Shown here piece after piece: positions 1-14,100 of a stretch of 64,000 bases of DNA (positions are counted from its first letter, which is position 1; each line of letters opens with the position of its first letter). The notes under the pieces were generated by a model. The model made no database searches, was not told where the DNA came from, and saw nothing but the letters and a program-made list of their open reading frames with translations. The stretch covers positions 4,089,501 to 4,153,500 of the forward strand of contig NC_064047.1 in the NCBI RefSeq assembly GCF_932526225.1, read 5' to 3'. This DNA comes from Nematostella vectensis (taxonomy: Eukaryota > Cnidaria > Anthozoa > Actiniaria > Edwardsiidae). The translations under genes were made by a program, and so were the position numbers.

Positions 1-424
1 TGTCGGCGCAAACGATGAATGGCAATTGCTAAATGACAGCTCTATGAGAGAAAGGTTTTATGGATAGTAAATATTTGTAAAAATGAAGGTGGTAAATAAA
101 CTCAAGCGATGTCAGAACCATATATTGATTACATTAAATGTAAAAGTCGGATGTTTAATTTATATATTTTTTAGTTTGGAGCAAATATTTGGGGATCTAT
201 GGGTCCTTTCTGTCGTAGAACTGCCAATTGTTAATCGCCATTTGCCGTTTGCACTGACAACGTTTTTTGAAATAGGTGTATATAGTTGAATGTAACGTAA
301 ATTCAAGTTTTTAACGAAGGTAAATGTGGATGTGAGTGTGAATGCGAATTTGAATGCAAATGTGAATCCGAATGTAAGTGTGGATGTAGAGACAAATTCG
401 ACAATATTTATTAAATAGGTTCAG
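1..424 (+). other. Intron sequence before the first recognisable exon
   Basis: AT-rich sequence with no exon I can recognise. Positions 320-392 are an imperfect six-base repeat of GTGAAT type. It precedes an acceptor at 424, so it is read as intron. Confidence 0.5.
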
Positions 425-611
425 GAAAGGATCGGAAATGCCGCCCATGTCTGCAAAGGAGTCTGAGTCTGCCATGCGGCGGTCAAGCGTCCTCCAATCC
501 AGCACAGCCGACATACGCTCAGGGGATGGGGACTGGAGAAGTACGATCCCACAGAACATTGCGACCGCGGTCAGTTCTGAACTTGGCGAAACGGTGCAGC
601 TTAGAACTCAG
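425..611 (+). CDS. DNHD1: DNHD1-like exon 1 in window: linker C-terminal part
   Basis: Follows acceptor TTCAG and ends at CAG before GTAAAA, phase 0. It enters with one base of a split codon, so a preceding exon lies upstream of the window. The end (SELGETVQL) matches the dynein linker motif in which SAEGE and V-L residues precede VPL. Confidence 0.75.
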
Positions 612-3600
612 GTAAAAAGTTGATCTCGGGATTTCTTGAAATTGTATCTTACAATAGTGGACATTTCTTACAAAAGGGGCATACAGTAGAACCTCTATGA
701 TATTAGAAAATTAATCCGAAAGGAACCCGCAGCCATTAAACTATCTGGTAGCCTCAAGAGCCTGCCTTTGTTGCATATGCAACTCGTATTTAAAGAAGGT
801 CGATCACCCACTCCTTTTATTTGTTGCTCTTTATTATTGAAACTACAGCGGTTTATTCGCAAGGAAACACCAAAATAGCAATCTACGAATGGAGTCTGAT
901 ATGTTATTGACGATATTTGATTTAAAATATATCGGTTACTTGCTCACCCGATTGCATAAGCCGATGGAAATGGATGCTTTGTGTGACTCGCCATTGAGCG
1001 GGAGCATAAAATGGCGGCATGATTGTCCTTTTTTAATATTTAAGGTTCCCCTGAACTCCAGTGTAGATCAGTGGCTGGCTGCACTTCTGAAAAGCATCAA
1101 AGAATCGTTGCATGCGGACATAGTTCAGTGCATCAGTGACATCGACTCTAATCAATCTGTGGAGGAGTGGGCAGGAAAGGTAAGTAGTGACACAACAACA
1201 ACAACAACAGCAGCAGCAGCAACAACAACAACAACACCAATAACAACAACAACAACAACAACAACAACACCATCACCAACAACAACACTACCACCACCAT
1301 TACCAACATCAACAACAACAACAATGACAACAACAATTCCACCAACAACATCAACAACAAAAACACCACCACCACCATTACCAACATCAACAACAACAAC
1401 AATGACAACAACAATTCCACCAACAACATCAACAACAACAACAACACTACCACCAACATCAATAACAACAACAACAACAACAACAACAGCAGTATTAGCA
1501 ACAACAGCAGTAGAAGCAGCGACAACAACAGCAACATTAACAGCAGTAACAGCAACAGCAACAATAAAAATATAACTCTAGCAGCAAAACGGCAACAAAC
1601 ACCCAAATAAATCCATCAAATAAAAAAAAGACAAAAGTAAAAACATAATGTTATGAAAAGCTATATTGACAATAAGGAATACCTGGTTGAACTTTTTGTC
1701 AAACGTTATACCTGTTTGACGTTCTCGTTCCAGTATCCCGCACAAGTCTGCAGACTTGGCCTTCTCTACGTCTGGACCAAGGAGTGTGAAGCGGTAAGCA
1801 GTGGACCGAAGCCCCCAGTAGGAATGTTATACCCATTTTTCCAATACCAGGGTTCAGGGAAATAATGCTATGCCCAGCCTCCCAATACTAGGAACTAGGA
1901 AAATAAAGGTTGAACAAGTCCCTCCTATCATACCATAAGACCAGGAATGTCTGCTTATAATTAAAGCGGCAACGTCACCGGTTTACTTCCGGTCGATTAC
2001 GAAACAATCTCCTAAAATTTTAAACGGAAAACGCGAAAAATATTTCAAAATTGTAAAAGAAGTGTGCGTATTGGAAGTTTCTTTGAGGATGTGACTGATA
2101 ATTTAGAGCGGATGGCCTGTTAAAAAGTGCGGATTCTAATATTCTTTTCTCTGTCGGTTGAGGTTTCCGTCGACCCTCAGGAAGTAAACTGGTGACAATG
2201 CTAAGAATGTCTTTTTTCTCATGCTGTCCAAATAAGCGCCATCTAATTGATCCAGTTGAGCCTAGCAAGAAATGTCCAGTTAACAATAGGCATTCTTGGC
2301 TATATTGTTTGGTTATACTACAAAAAAATCTTTCTATTCATACTATGTAATGCCAGGGATATCTGATAATACTTAATGGTTTTACCCACAGGGCATAACA
2401 GACATCCGTATTGACCGTAAAGCCATCCCGAATGCCGTGAAGCGATTCTGGTCTGGACTTAGTCGCTTGCCGAATCTCTTAGCACGTTGCTCTTGGAAAC
2501 ACAGCGATGGACCCATGCCAGCCTACCACCGCGTCCGAATTGAGGCTTTGCTCTCGGTATGACGGCAATAAATATTGGTGAAGGATTACAGTTGATGGTC
2601 CTTTACCTGCCTAACAGTGTGTATTCAATCTCGGTGTGATTTCACTAAATTTGGTTATGGTGGTGAGTGGCTTGATGGCTGAATGAATGACTGGCTGGGT
2701 GGGTGGATGGCTGGATGAATGACTTGCTGGGTGGGTGGCTGGATGAATGAATGACTGGCTGGGTGGGTGGGTGGCTGGATGAATGACTGGCTGGGTGGGT
2801 GGATGGCTGGATGAATGACTGGCTGGGTGGGCGGGTGGCTAGATGAATGACTGGCTGGGTGGGTGGGTGGCTAGATGAATGACTTGCTGGGTGGGTGGGT
2901 GGCTAGATGAATGACTGGCTGGGTGGCTTGATGAATGACCGGCTGGGTGGCTGAATGAATGACTGGCTGGGTGGCTAAATGAATGAGTGGCTGGGTGGCT
3001 AAATGATTGACTAGGTGGCTAAATGACTGGCTAGGTGGCTAGATGAATGACTGACTGGGTGGCTGGATAAATGACTGGCTGGGTGGCTGAATGAATGACT
3101 GGCAGGGTGGCTGAATGAATGACTGGCAGGGTTGCTGAATGAATGACTGGCCGGGTGTCTGGATGAATGACTTGCTTGGTAGCTTGATGAATGATTGGGT
3201 TGGTGGCTGGTTTGCAGTCTGGATGAGTGATTGGCTGGGTGACTGTGTGGATGTATTAATTGGCTGAGTGACTGGGTGGATGTATTGATTTGCCGTGTGA
3301 CTGGGTGGATGTATTGATTGGCTGAGTGACTGGGTGGATGTATTGATTGGCTGAGTGACTGGGTGGATGTATTGATCGGCTGAGTGACTGGGTGGATGTA
3401 TTGATTGGCTGAGTGACTGGGTGGATGTATTGATCGGCTGAGTGACTGGGTGGATGTATTGATTGGCTGAGTGACTGTGTGGATGTATTAATTGACTGAG
3501 TGACTGGGTGGATGTATTGATTTGCCGTGTGACTGGGTGGATGTATTGATTGGCTGAGTGACTGGGTGGATGTATTGATTGGCTGAGTGACTGGGTGGAT

Positions 3601-6600
3601 GTATTGATCGGCTGAGACGTTGTGTGGATGTATTGATTGGCTGAGTGACTGGGTGGATGTATTAATTGGCTGAGACGTTGTGTGGATGTATTGATTGGCT
3701 GAGTGACTGGGTGGATGTATTGATTGGCTAAGTGACTGGGTGGATGTATTGATTTGCCGTGTGACTGGGTGGATGTATTGATTGGCTGAGTGACTGGGTG
3801 GATGTATTGATTGGCTGAGTGACTGGGTGGATGTATTGATCGGCTGAGTGACTGGGTGGATGTATTGATTGGCTGAGTGACTGGGTGGATGTATTGATTG
3901 GCTGAGTGACTGGGTGGATGTATTGATCGGCTGAGTGACTGGGTGGATGTATTGATTGGCTGAGTGACTGGGTGGATGTATTGATTGGCTGAGTGACTGG
4001 GTGGATGTATTGATCGGCTGAGTGACTGGGTGGATGTATTGATTGGCTGAGTGACTGGGTGGATGTATTGATCGGCTGAGTGACTGGGTGGATGTATTGA
4101 TTGGCTGAGTGACTGGGTGGATGTATTGATCGGCTGAGTGACTGTGTGGATGTATTGATTGGCCGAGTGACTGGGTGGATGTATTGATTGGCTGAGATGT
4201 TGTGTGGATGTATTGATTGAGTTCGACTTGTGCTTTGTTCCCAGTCTGGGATGTACCTTAGGGACACCCTTGATGACCTGGGTCGCCGAAAACTGCGAGA
4301 CGTCGTTGACTTTGAGTGGAAGCGGAACATTCGTTTCTATGGTAGCACCGTCAAGGCGATCGGTAAGACACCTAGTTAACAACAAACGATATATGAGCTT
4401 ACTAGAAGCTTGTGTTCCTCAGTTCCAAGATGGGCAATTCTTAATGTATTAGGATTTTAAATGTAAAGCGCTTAGAACATTATTTGTATAAGTGCTATAT
4501 AAATTCTTTATTTATTTATTTTACTTTTTTGTATAACCGATCTCACTTCTACGCGTACACATTTTTTTTTCGACGGCTTTTTTCGACGTTCCCAATTCGA
4601 CATTCTGATCCGACGTTGGGTAGCCATGCCAAACGGGTATGACGGGTTTGAATACTTTCAATATCGCCGAGATACATTGAAACAGTCAATATACTAAAAG
4701 CTCTTGGTAAGAGGACTCGCGTCGGTTAAATTACGATTTTTTAAGGGCCAATTAAATGCCTTGAATTAATAAAGGCATTTTTTACATGGCAGTGTGAGCT
4801 TGCCGTTAGGTTGCCTTGTTCTTACGTGGAACATTACTTAACATCAGTGAATGCAACACTGTACAAAATTTGATACAGCAAAGTTTTACAACAACGGCTC
4901 CAGCGGGCATAGTAATTTTCATGCCATCTCCCGAATGTTCCAGACCCTTCGCCTGAGGTGCAGGTAGAGGATAATGGTGCTGAAGGCACGGTGGCGGTGG
5001 AACCCTTTCTCATCCACATGCTTGATGCCCAGCTGCCGTACGGGTGCGAGTTTTATGGGGACGAGAGCGGTCTAGCGCTAACACCCATCACTGAGAGATG
5101 CTTTTTGTCACTTACACAGGTAGGGTTAATATACTGTAGCGTCACGTGACGTGATGTGTTGTGTGACATAGCGTGACAAAGAGTGTGACTTGTAAGTGTG
5201 GCGTGACGTGACGTCTGTTGTGATAAGTGGTGGTCTTTGAGCCTAGTGTGACGTGACGCAGGTCATCACATGATGTGTGACGTAACACATTGTGGAGTAT
5301 GACTTAATGTTTGATGTCACGTTAGGCCTTGTGTAACGTGATGTGTGACATGGTGAGGAGTAGGAGTTGACTTTTGATGTCACGTTAGGCCTTGTGTAAC
5401 GTGATGTGACATGATTAGGAGTATGGCTTGACTTTTGATGTCACGTTGGGCTTAGTGTGACGTGTTGTATGATGGGTTCCGGACGCGTCTGCATGATGAA
5501 GAGTATGACGTAACGTGTTGTGTTACGTTGAGCTTAGTGTGACGAGATGTACAAAGACGGTATCATATTATGTGCCGTTGTCCGCCCATGACTCTAAAGC
5601 ATCGATCTATCAGCCTTTGATTAACCCTCCTGTCCCGTTTTTCTCGCTATGTCCAGGCCATCTGGGGATTCTCCGGAGGGGCCCTGCAGGGTCCGACAGG
5701 AACAGGGAAGACAGAGACCGTCAAAGGCCTGGCATATCTCCTTGGGCGTTACCTTCTAACCCTGAGCTGCTCATCTAGAATGGGTGCGTTGGGCGTGGGC
5801 AAGATCATCATCGGACTAGCAGAGGTGCGTATTGCTCGCTTATACAGACTAGTGAGGGTCTAAGATTTGAAAATTATTATTAGAAGTTTAAAGATTCCAC
5901 CTCCATATTAACAACGTTTGTAACCAGGCTCTTATTTTCTTTTTAAATCGACCTCGAAAGATAAATTTTCTTTTGAAGGGTCTTTATTGGCACGACCTAA
6001 CTGACAACTGCGAAAAACGTTGAATGCCAATTTGGTCGAGGTTCTGGTAGCCTCAGGAACACTATCCTTTAGAGTTTTCTTCTTTTCATCTGCAGTTTTA
6101 GGAGCCCTAAACTTTCGTTTAGAAGGCACGTTTAGTGTTACTAAACTCTCTAATACTAAACCTTGTGTGATTTCAGTTTATCTAAAAATTACGCACTACC
6201 ATACTCCATCCACGTGCCTCTAGCAGGTTTCATCTGTAAAACATACATGTCTTCTTTCATGGGGCTGGAGCAAAAACAAAAAAGGACAACGTTAAACTTC
6301 TGGTTGCCGCCCATCGCTAAAAAACGCGTTTGCTTAATTTCCCTATTGCGTTATATAGGAGGGCTGTTGGGGTCTACTAGACGAGTTTCATCAGGTGAAC
6401 AACGATGTCCTGTCTGTCCTGCTGTCCGAGATACAGTCCGTCTTACTCGCCGTGAGGGCGGGGCAGAACATGTGCACCCTTGACGAGGGCAAGGAGGTAA
6501 ACAATACACTAAACTCTACTATATTCCCACTACAATATTATTTGATCAGCTGATTTTACAATAACAATTGCGAGATCATTCATGAATTGAATAAATGTTG

Positions 6601-8070
6601 TCCTTAAAAAAACTCGATTCGTATCTTTTTTAGAATAAATTTATATATATATATTTTAGATCTCAGTCCATCAAAACTTCTCCGTATTTCTGACCTTCTG
6701 TACCACCCGTCATAACTACGAGCTCCCACCGGAAGTCCATGCGCTTTTCCGGTCTGTTTCCATGGTGATGCCGGATGTGGCGCTGATATTGCGGGCTCAG
6801 TGTGCCGGGCAGGGGTTCAAATCCCCTAGGATGCTTGCTGATCGACTCAAACTAGTCACTGAGATCTGCTCCAAACAGCTGTAAGTGGAACCTCATAATC
6901 TAAATTGTATCTCAGTCTAATTTCTGTTACAAAATGAGCTCAGTAACCCATTCTGGCCTCTGCCAGGCAATGGACTCAGTATCTCGTTTTGACCTCTTTG
7001 TTATAAAAAAACAAAACAAGAAAAACCAGAAAAAAGGTGCATTTTGACCTTTATTAAAACTAAGACATGTAAGATTCGAACCTAGTTTAGAATATCGTAC
7101 TTCGAATAAGCCCCCCCTCTTCTCTATCGCTATTAAGCTACTCTTTCCTAAATGATTTTATGTAGAAATCAGCGGTATAAGATAGATAAGATCTTTAACC
7201 TCAGCAGTACAGCAGCCCGCTCATAAGGCCGCGTAACTGTCTGGATATTAGAGAGCTTAAGCAAGTCAACACGAACGGCATCAAAAACGGCGCGCGCGCT
7301 CACGAATTGCTGAAAAACGGCGTTGACGTCCGTGACAGGAAATCTAGAACGGCATTTTCCCTATTTTTACGTTCTACGCGCGCGGTCACGGACGTCAACG
7401 CCGTTTTTCCAACAATTCGTCAGAGCGCGCGCCGTTTTTGATGCCGTTCGTGTTGACTTGCTTAAGCTCTCTAATACCTCCTTGTTCTATTGTATTCCCG
7501 TTCTAGTGTTTTCCCATTGTTTTGTCTGTGGTGCATCAATCCAATGAGGTGAAATCTTCTGAGAGCTGCTACAATACTATTCAACTTTATCTTTAAATGT
7601 GCAGGACAGTCTTATAATTTTGAATGCTGTCTTAGGGGTGCAAGTGTGCAACACAACTTTAGCCTCACGTCGCTACTTGGTGTCATCCAGTATGCAGGGA
7701 AGAGGCGAGCGGCGCAAGGCCCCATGGGAGGCAAACTGAACACCACTCAGGCAGACTTTGGCAGACCGTCGAGCTCACAGTCTGTGGCTCCAGTTGGTAG
7801 GGGAATATCTGTTATCTATCAGAATGATGATGAGGGAAATGGTGATGTTTTTTTATATTGATGATGATGTTTTCAATGTTGGTGTTGATGACATGAATTG
7901 TGATTCGATGAGGGTTACACAAGTGTTGATGATGATGATTGTGATAATGATGATGATGATAATGAAAATAACGATAACGATGATGATGGCGGTGATGATT
8001 ATGATGGTGTTGGTGGTGGCGGTGGTGCTGATGATGATGGTGGTGGTGGTGGTTATAATGATGGTGGTGG

Positions 8071-8101
<31 letters not shown>

Positions 8102-11100
8102 AACAACAACTAATTTAACGACAAAGCTAAGGGTCGTAACTATTCGAACTAAACTAATACTAATGCTAATATCTAATCATGCTAATATTTAATAATGCTG
8201 ATATTTAGTAACACGTATGCTCAGTTTATATAGAGAATTGAGCAATAAAAACATCGACATGAAGATGGGAGGCAATTAATTTCAAATGTGTAAGAATTAT
8301 CTTGGCGGAGAATATTTTAGCTTTTTAGTTTTAGAACAATCTGTCTCAATACTAATGCTAATACGAATATAATCCTAACTCGTTTGACTGCCAAACGGAA
8401 TTTGTAGTTCTACATGGTTCCCACTTTACCATGATTAATGTGTTCTTCTTTAAAACATAAATAAGCAATCATATATAATGACGTGTCAATAACAAAGTAA
8501 CTGTGTGCCGTTTAACTCTTTATACTGTTGCTTTCAGGTGTCAGAGCAATGCGTAATACCAAAGTGATGGCAGCAATAATCGGAACTCTAGGTTAAAAAC
8601 ACGGTTAAATTATCTTGCAGACAATTTTTCTCTCCCTTGTAGTCGCCTGATTATTATTATATACAGTCTGTGCCCAAAAGTGAAGTGTGATTTTGTTGTT
8701 ATTTCGGAAAGCTCGAAAATATTTTGATTACCTTTGTACATAACTATGTACCCCCAAAAAAAACATGTACTTAAAGATGGAAAATGTGAAGAGTTTCTAA
8801 ATTATTTAAAAGATTTCTCCAAAACTTTTTAAACATGCAATGCATCATGGGCAGGTTAAGGGACGTGATTTTGTAATTTCAGTTGTCTGCGAGGAGTTTT
8901 GACCTTAGTTGAGTAATGATCTAAGATAAACGTTAAGATAATCTAAACAAAAATAACCGATATAAACTGACCACTTTAATATTGTATAACTAATTATTAT
9001 GATGCAATAATATTAGGATGCGATATTATCTGGACAGCACAAACTATTATACCGATATGGATAGTATCAACAGGGAATCGGCAAATTTTTTTTAATGATT
9101 ATCATTACAGATTTGATAAAGCTTGACAATTTGTGGTGAAACTGCTACCAAAAGAGCGAGGATGCTTGCCACTTGTTTGGTTTAAAGCAATAAATTAATG
9201 TACCTTGCTAGAAATTTACCTCAAATTCGATAATTGTGATGATTTTTTAACTAGCTCAGGGAATTAAAAAAACGAGAATTGAAACTATTATTGTTTGTGT
9301 TACTTCTCGGCCACCTCATTCAGATGAAGTCTCGACGTTGAAACTGCAAATATTCTTACCTTACTCAAATGTGTTGACTCTCAGTCGACTTATTTTCAAT
9401 CTCGACTTTTATAAGAGTTTATTGTTTACAAAACTTTTGCTCACCCCAAAACGCCGCCAACACCCGCGACAGCTAAGTTATCTCTATAAAAAAAAAAGAA
9501 GGGATAATCGCCTGTAAACAATCTATAACTTCAGCGATCTTTTGACACGCGTGTATACCAACGCGTGTATATAAAAACACTTTCGATTAACGTAAGGATG
9601 TTTGTAGCTTGTTTACCTTCTTTGTTAGCCTCGAACAAACGGCCTTAAAAGTTGCGTTAGTGTCTGCATCTTATAATAGAACATTCTGACTAGCGTTCCT
9701 TGTTTCCTCAGGATCAAGAGACCGCGGCTCTTATTTTGGTCAGCAGAAGGATAAGAAACCAAGCACGCCGTCCGCTTTATCTCCAGCGGCAAAACTCGAG
9801 CATGCGTACATGCTTCAATCACTCCTGGACTGCATCGGACCGAGGCTCAATCCTGACGTACGTATGGCCGTGACCATTGAAAAGTTACATAGTTAGCTAA
9901 CCAAGATGCAGAAAAGTTTAGTCATGAAGAGCGTATGGCCGTGACCATTTAAAAGTTACATAGTCAGCCTACCAAAATGCAGATAATTTTTAGTCATGAA
10001 GAGCGTATGACCGAGACCATGGATAAGTTACATAGTTAGCTAACCAAGATGCAGAAAAGTTTAGTCATGAAGAGCGTATGGCCGTGACCATTTAAAAGTT
10101 ACATAGTCAGCCTACCAAAATGCAGATAATTTTAGTCATGAAGAGCGAGTTGTTCCAGTTTAATGATGATCGTCTTGTTAACGGCACGAACGTCCCCGTC
10201 CTCGACAGACCATGAAACTTCGTGTTTTTATGTCAAAGTTTGAAGGAAAACGACTTAAATGAATGAGACAGTGTACTTCACATGTGGGTCCTTGAGCTTC
10301 CGTCGTAGTTAGTTAAAGAGTTCTAGTCAGCCATACTTTTGTTATTGTTTTCATACAAAATTGGAAACCCACAAAACAAAGTTTTATACTTCATCTACCA
10401 AAGTTCATCGATAATATCGCAATGCCTTCCCCAAATCAGCCAATGGAAGTAGAAGTGTTTTCTCACTCTGACTATTATCAAGGATAACAAAATGGCGGCT
10501 GACAGACTCTTTTTAAGTTCCGTATTGTCAATCAACCCTAGTGGCCGCTATACCCCACGTCGCACTGATCATAAAGACCTAGATGAGGTCCCTTTCCCAA
10601 CTGTAAAAACTTATTCAATATTCTGAGCTACTTTTTCCTTTACAGGAGCTAAACATCTTTTTCACTATTCTTCGTGACGTCTTTTACGGCCTTCCCAAGA
10701 CGCCTCAGCCGCCCTATCACGTGACCAAGGAACAGCAGGATTTCGAGAATTCATTGCTGCAGTACACCAGGGAGAGGGGACTGGTGGCGCACCAACCCTG
10801 GATCATCAAGATCAACCAGCTGAGAAACTTATCCAAGCAACATCATGGTATGGCCACAAACGCACAATGAAGTTCCATGCAAACATCGCTAGCATTACTG
10901 GTGAGATGCTGGCCTAGTAAAGCTGGCGCTGTTTGTAAAACCTGGTTTCCATATAGTCGTAACAGGGTATATAGTCGTAAGGGTCGTAACAGTCGTCTGT
11001 GACCAGTACGACTATATGGAAACACTCGATGGGACGACCCTTACGATAGATACGACCGCAGCAACGGGTCGTTGCACGGTCGTCAGAAATAGAACCAGTC

Positions 11101-14100
11101 ACGACTGTTAAACCTTATCGGGTGGCCCAGTAAAACAGGCGTGTTAGTATATCATGTAAGAAAGAGCATTTCCTTTGTCTTGTGGTCAGTCGACCCAGAC
11201 TTCGTATGCAATTTTGGCGGTTGTTGAGGCTGTTTGCGATTGGCTGAAAGCGGCAACCGCACCAATTTACTTCCGGGGGTCGGCGACGGACACATCAACC
11301 GACAAGAGACAAACAAAATAAATTAGAATCCGCGCTATTTAATAGGCCATCCGCTTTAAATTATCAGTCACATCCTCAAAGAAACTTCCAATAGACACAC
11401 TGTTTTTACAATATTGAAATAGTTTTCGCGTTTTCCGTTCAAAATCATCAGAGACTGTAACGTAATCGACCGGAAGTGAACTGGTAACATTGCCGTGACA
11501 TGGACGTCTTAATACTTGGATTGACAGTGAGGGTTGTCAATTTGTACTCCTCTCAGTGGGAGGGGGTTCTACCGCGACTGTTTTGCGGTAGGCATTAGGT
11601 TCCAAGCTCGCACGGCCAAAACCGGTTGCTATGTAAATAACCTAGAACAGTATATTACCTACATAGGATTACCAAAGCGAAGAATTATTGCCATTTATCA
11701 CATCCTTCAAATCATTCCTTAGGCATCATCGTCGCGGGTCCTCCAGGTACTGGCAAGTCTTCATGTATCTCGGCCCTGATAGAGACTCTGACGGAATGCT
11801 CTGCTACCAAGCACAAGAACACTGGCTCTCCCATGCACACCCACAAACTGCAAAAGGTTTTAACTTTCGGAAAAAAAAACAACAACACTGAAATTACTTT
11901 TCAACTCAAAATCACTCCACAACCATGTTACTGTGATACTTAATTTTCTTGTTTTCTAACTGGAAACTGCTAAAAACACTTTCTGGTTTCCTTGGTTTCA
12001 AACTAAATGAGTAGTCATTGCCTTGCAAGGTGGCGTGAATGAAATAATTTCACTGTTGTCCAATAAAAATGCTTTATAGCGATTCTCAATACATCGCGAC
12101 CATTCGCCTTGACATTCTAACGGTAGTTTTGGTTAGTTCGTGGACGTCAATCATCCGCGTGCAGGACCGTACCCAGGATTTTTCTAACCAAAAGCACTGT
12201 TAGAATGTCAAGGCTAGGGGTCGCGATGTATTGAGAATCGCTATAAGAATATTGAATGACTGAGGTTCGAGTAAAAATAGTCAACAAATCTTTTGGCATT
12301 TGTAGGTCTACTCCCTTGGCGTGTCTGTCCCCGTCCTTATGTTTGGTCGCATTAATTCTTATCATTTGTAGGTTTACCCCTTTGTGTGTTTGACCCCGCC
12401 CTCATATTCGATGCATTTGTAGGTCTACCCCCTTGGCGTGTCTGACCCCTCCCTGATATTTGATGCATTTGTAGGTCTACCCCCTTGGCGTGTTTGATCC
12501 CGCCCTGATATTCGATGCATTTGTAGGTCTATCCCCTTGGCGTGTCTGATCTTGCCCTGATATTCGGTGCATTTGTAGGTTTACCCCCTTGGCGTGTTTG
12601 ATCCCGCTTTGATATTCGATGCATTTGTAGGTCTACCCCCTTGGCGTGTCTGACCCCGCCCTGATATTCTGTGCATTTGTAGGTTTACCCCCTTGGCGTG
12701 TTTGATCCCGCCTTGATAATCGATGCATTTGTAGGTCTACCCCCTTGGCGTGTCTGACCCCGCTCTGATATTCGGTGCATTTGTAGGTCTACCCCCTTGG
12801 CGTGTTTGATCCCGCCCTGATATTCGATGCATTTGTAGGTCTATCCCCTTGGTGTGTTTGACCCCGCCCTGATATTCGATGCATTTGTAGGTCTACCCCC
12901 TTGGCGTGTCTGATCCCGCCCTTATGTTCGGTCGCATTAACACATCCGGGGATTTCGAGGACGGAATTTTCACCGCGTATTGGCGTAAGGCGAACAAGGA
13001 GCACAGCGTGCATCAGATGACCACGTGGATCTGCCTGGACGCCCCGCTGCATCATGGGTGGGCCGAGATGCTAAGCAGTGTTCTGGACAACGGAGGGGTA
13101 GGATGATGATTTATACTACATTGAAACCTCCAGTAGGCGCCTGTTAACGGACCGGCTTTAACTACTTCTATTTAACTGACACTTTTAAATTCCCGGTGAC
13201 CTTGTGGCTAGGGAAGCAAGCGTTTCAATATAAGCCTTTAGCTAAGCTAATACCTTGTAGAGGTTCGAGCAATGCTTGGGCTGAAATACTGTAACTAAAA
13301 GATTCGACCCCTACAACCTATTCTATGGCAGATTTAAAAGGTTTCTTTAATTGGTCTTGCGATATAATTTGAAGGCTGAATGCGATGTTATTGTAAACTT
13401 TGGCCCTTATTTTCACGGGCTTCCATCAAAATTTAAAAGCATGACACTGAAATTCTACCCATATCGATACCTTTTAAAATATACCAAAGCCAAGTGAAAA
13501 GGTGTCTTACTTTTTATTAGTAGTAAGATTTTGACCGCTGTCCGCTCAATTTGCTAGAAGCTCTGAAACAACCAGTCGTAACTAATGGAGTTTTTGTCTT
13601 CAAGTACCTGAGCCTTCTGAACAGCGAGCGCATGTATCTGTCAGAGGATGTAAAGCTGTTGTTTGAAACAGATGACCTCGCCAACGCTTCTCCAGCAACA
13701 GTATCACGATCGGTATGTGTATTCTAGTCTCATACCTCAGTCTTTTGCTTCTCTTTCATTTGATTCCTTTATGATTTTGGATACAACTATCACTAGGGCT
13801 GATTCCGCAATAAGGAGCCAATTCACAACGAAAATCATGGTGAACTCATCACGTGATATACGGAAACATTAGGGTATTTGATTAGATTATTTCTGAATCA
13901 AAAATTAAAAAGTATTTTAGATAAATTAATATATAGGTCCATATCTATCGGTCTTCTTAAGACCGAATTACGAATTCTTCTTGAGGTCGGTTTTGGCTAA
14001 TACAAGGATGTATATGTCTTTTTGTTGACAATTAGGGTCATCATCTGTGTACAGATTTTTATTCTTGGAGTCTGGTTTAGGGCATTACAGGGTCGTGTGT

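Noticed and set aside
83-289. 68-codon frame at the left edge as a possible dynein exon
   Set aside because: No match to dynein linker sequence, no clear acceptor or donor; treated as intron.
889-1575. 228-codon frame with a long Thr-rich tail
   Set aside because: Only 1045-1179 is coding (exon 2). The tail is the intronic CAA repeat read through the donor.
3039-4385. 448-codon minus-strand frame with a repeated INTSTQSLSQSIHPPSHS pattern
   Set aside because: It is the 29-bp minisatellite read in rotating frames (29-residue period). It has no homology, crosses a real exon of the opposite strand, and an overlapping frame shows the same repeat.
7758-8192. Met/Val/Asp-rich frame
   Set aside because: GAT/GGT simple repeat in an intron.
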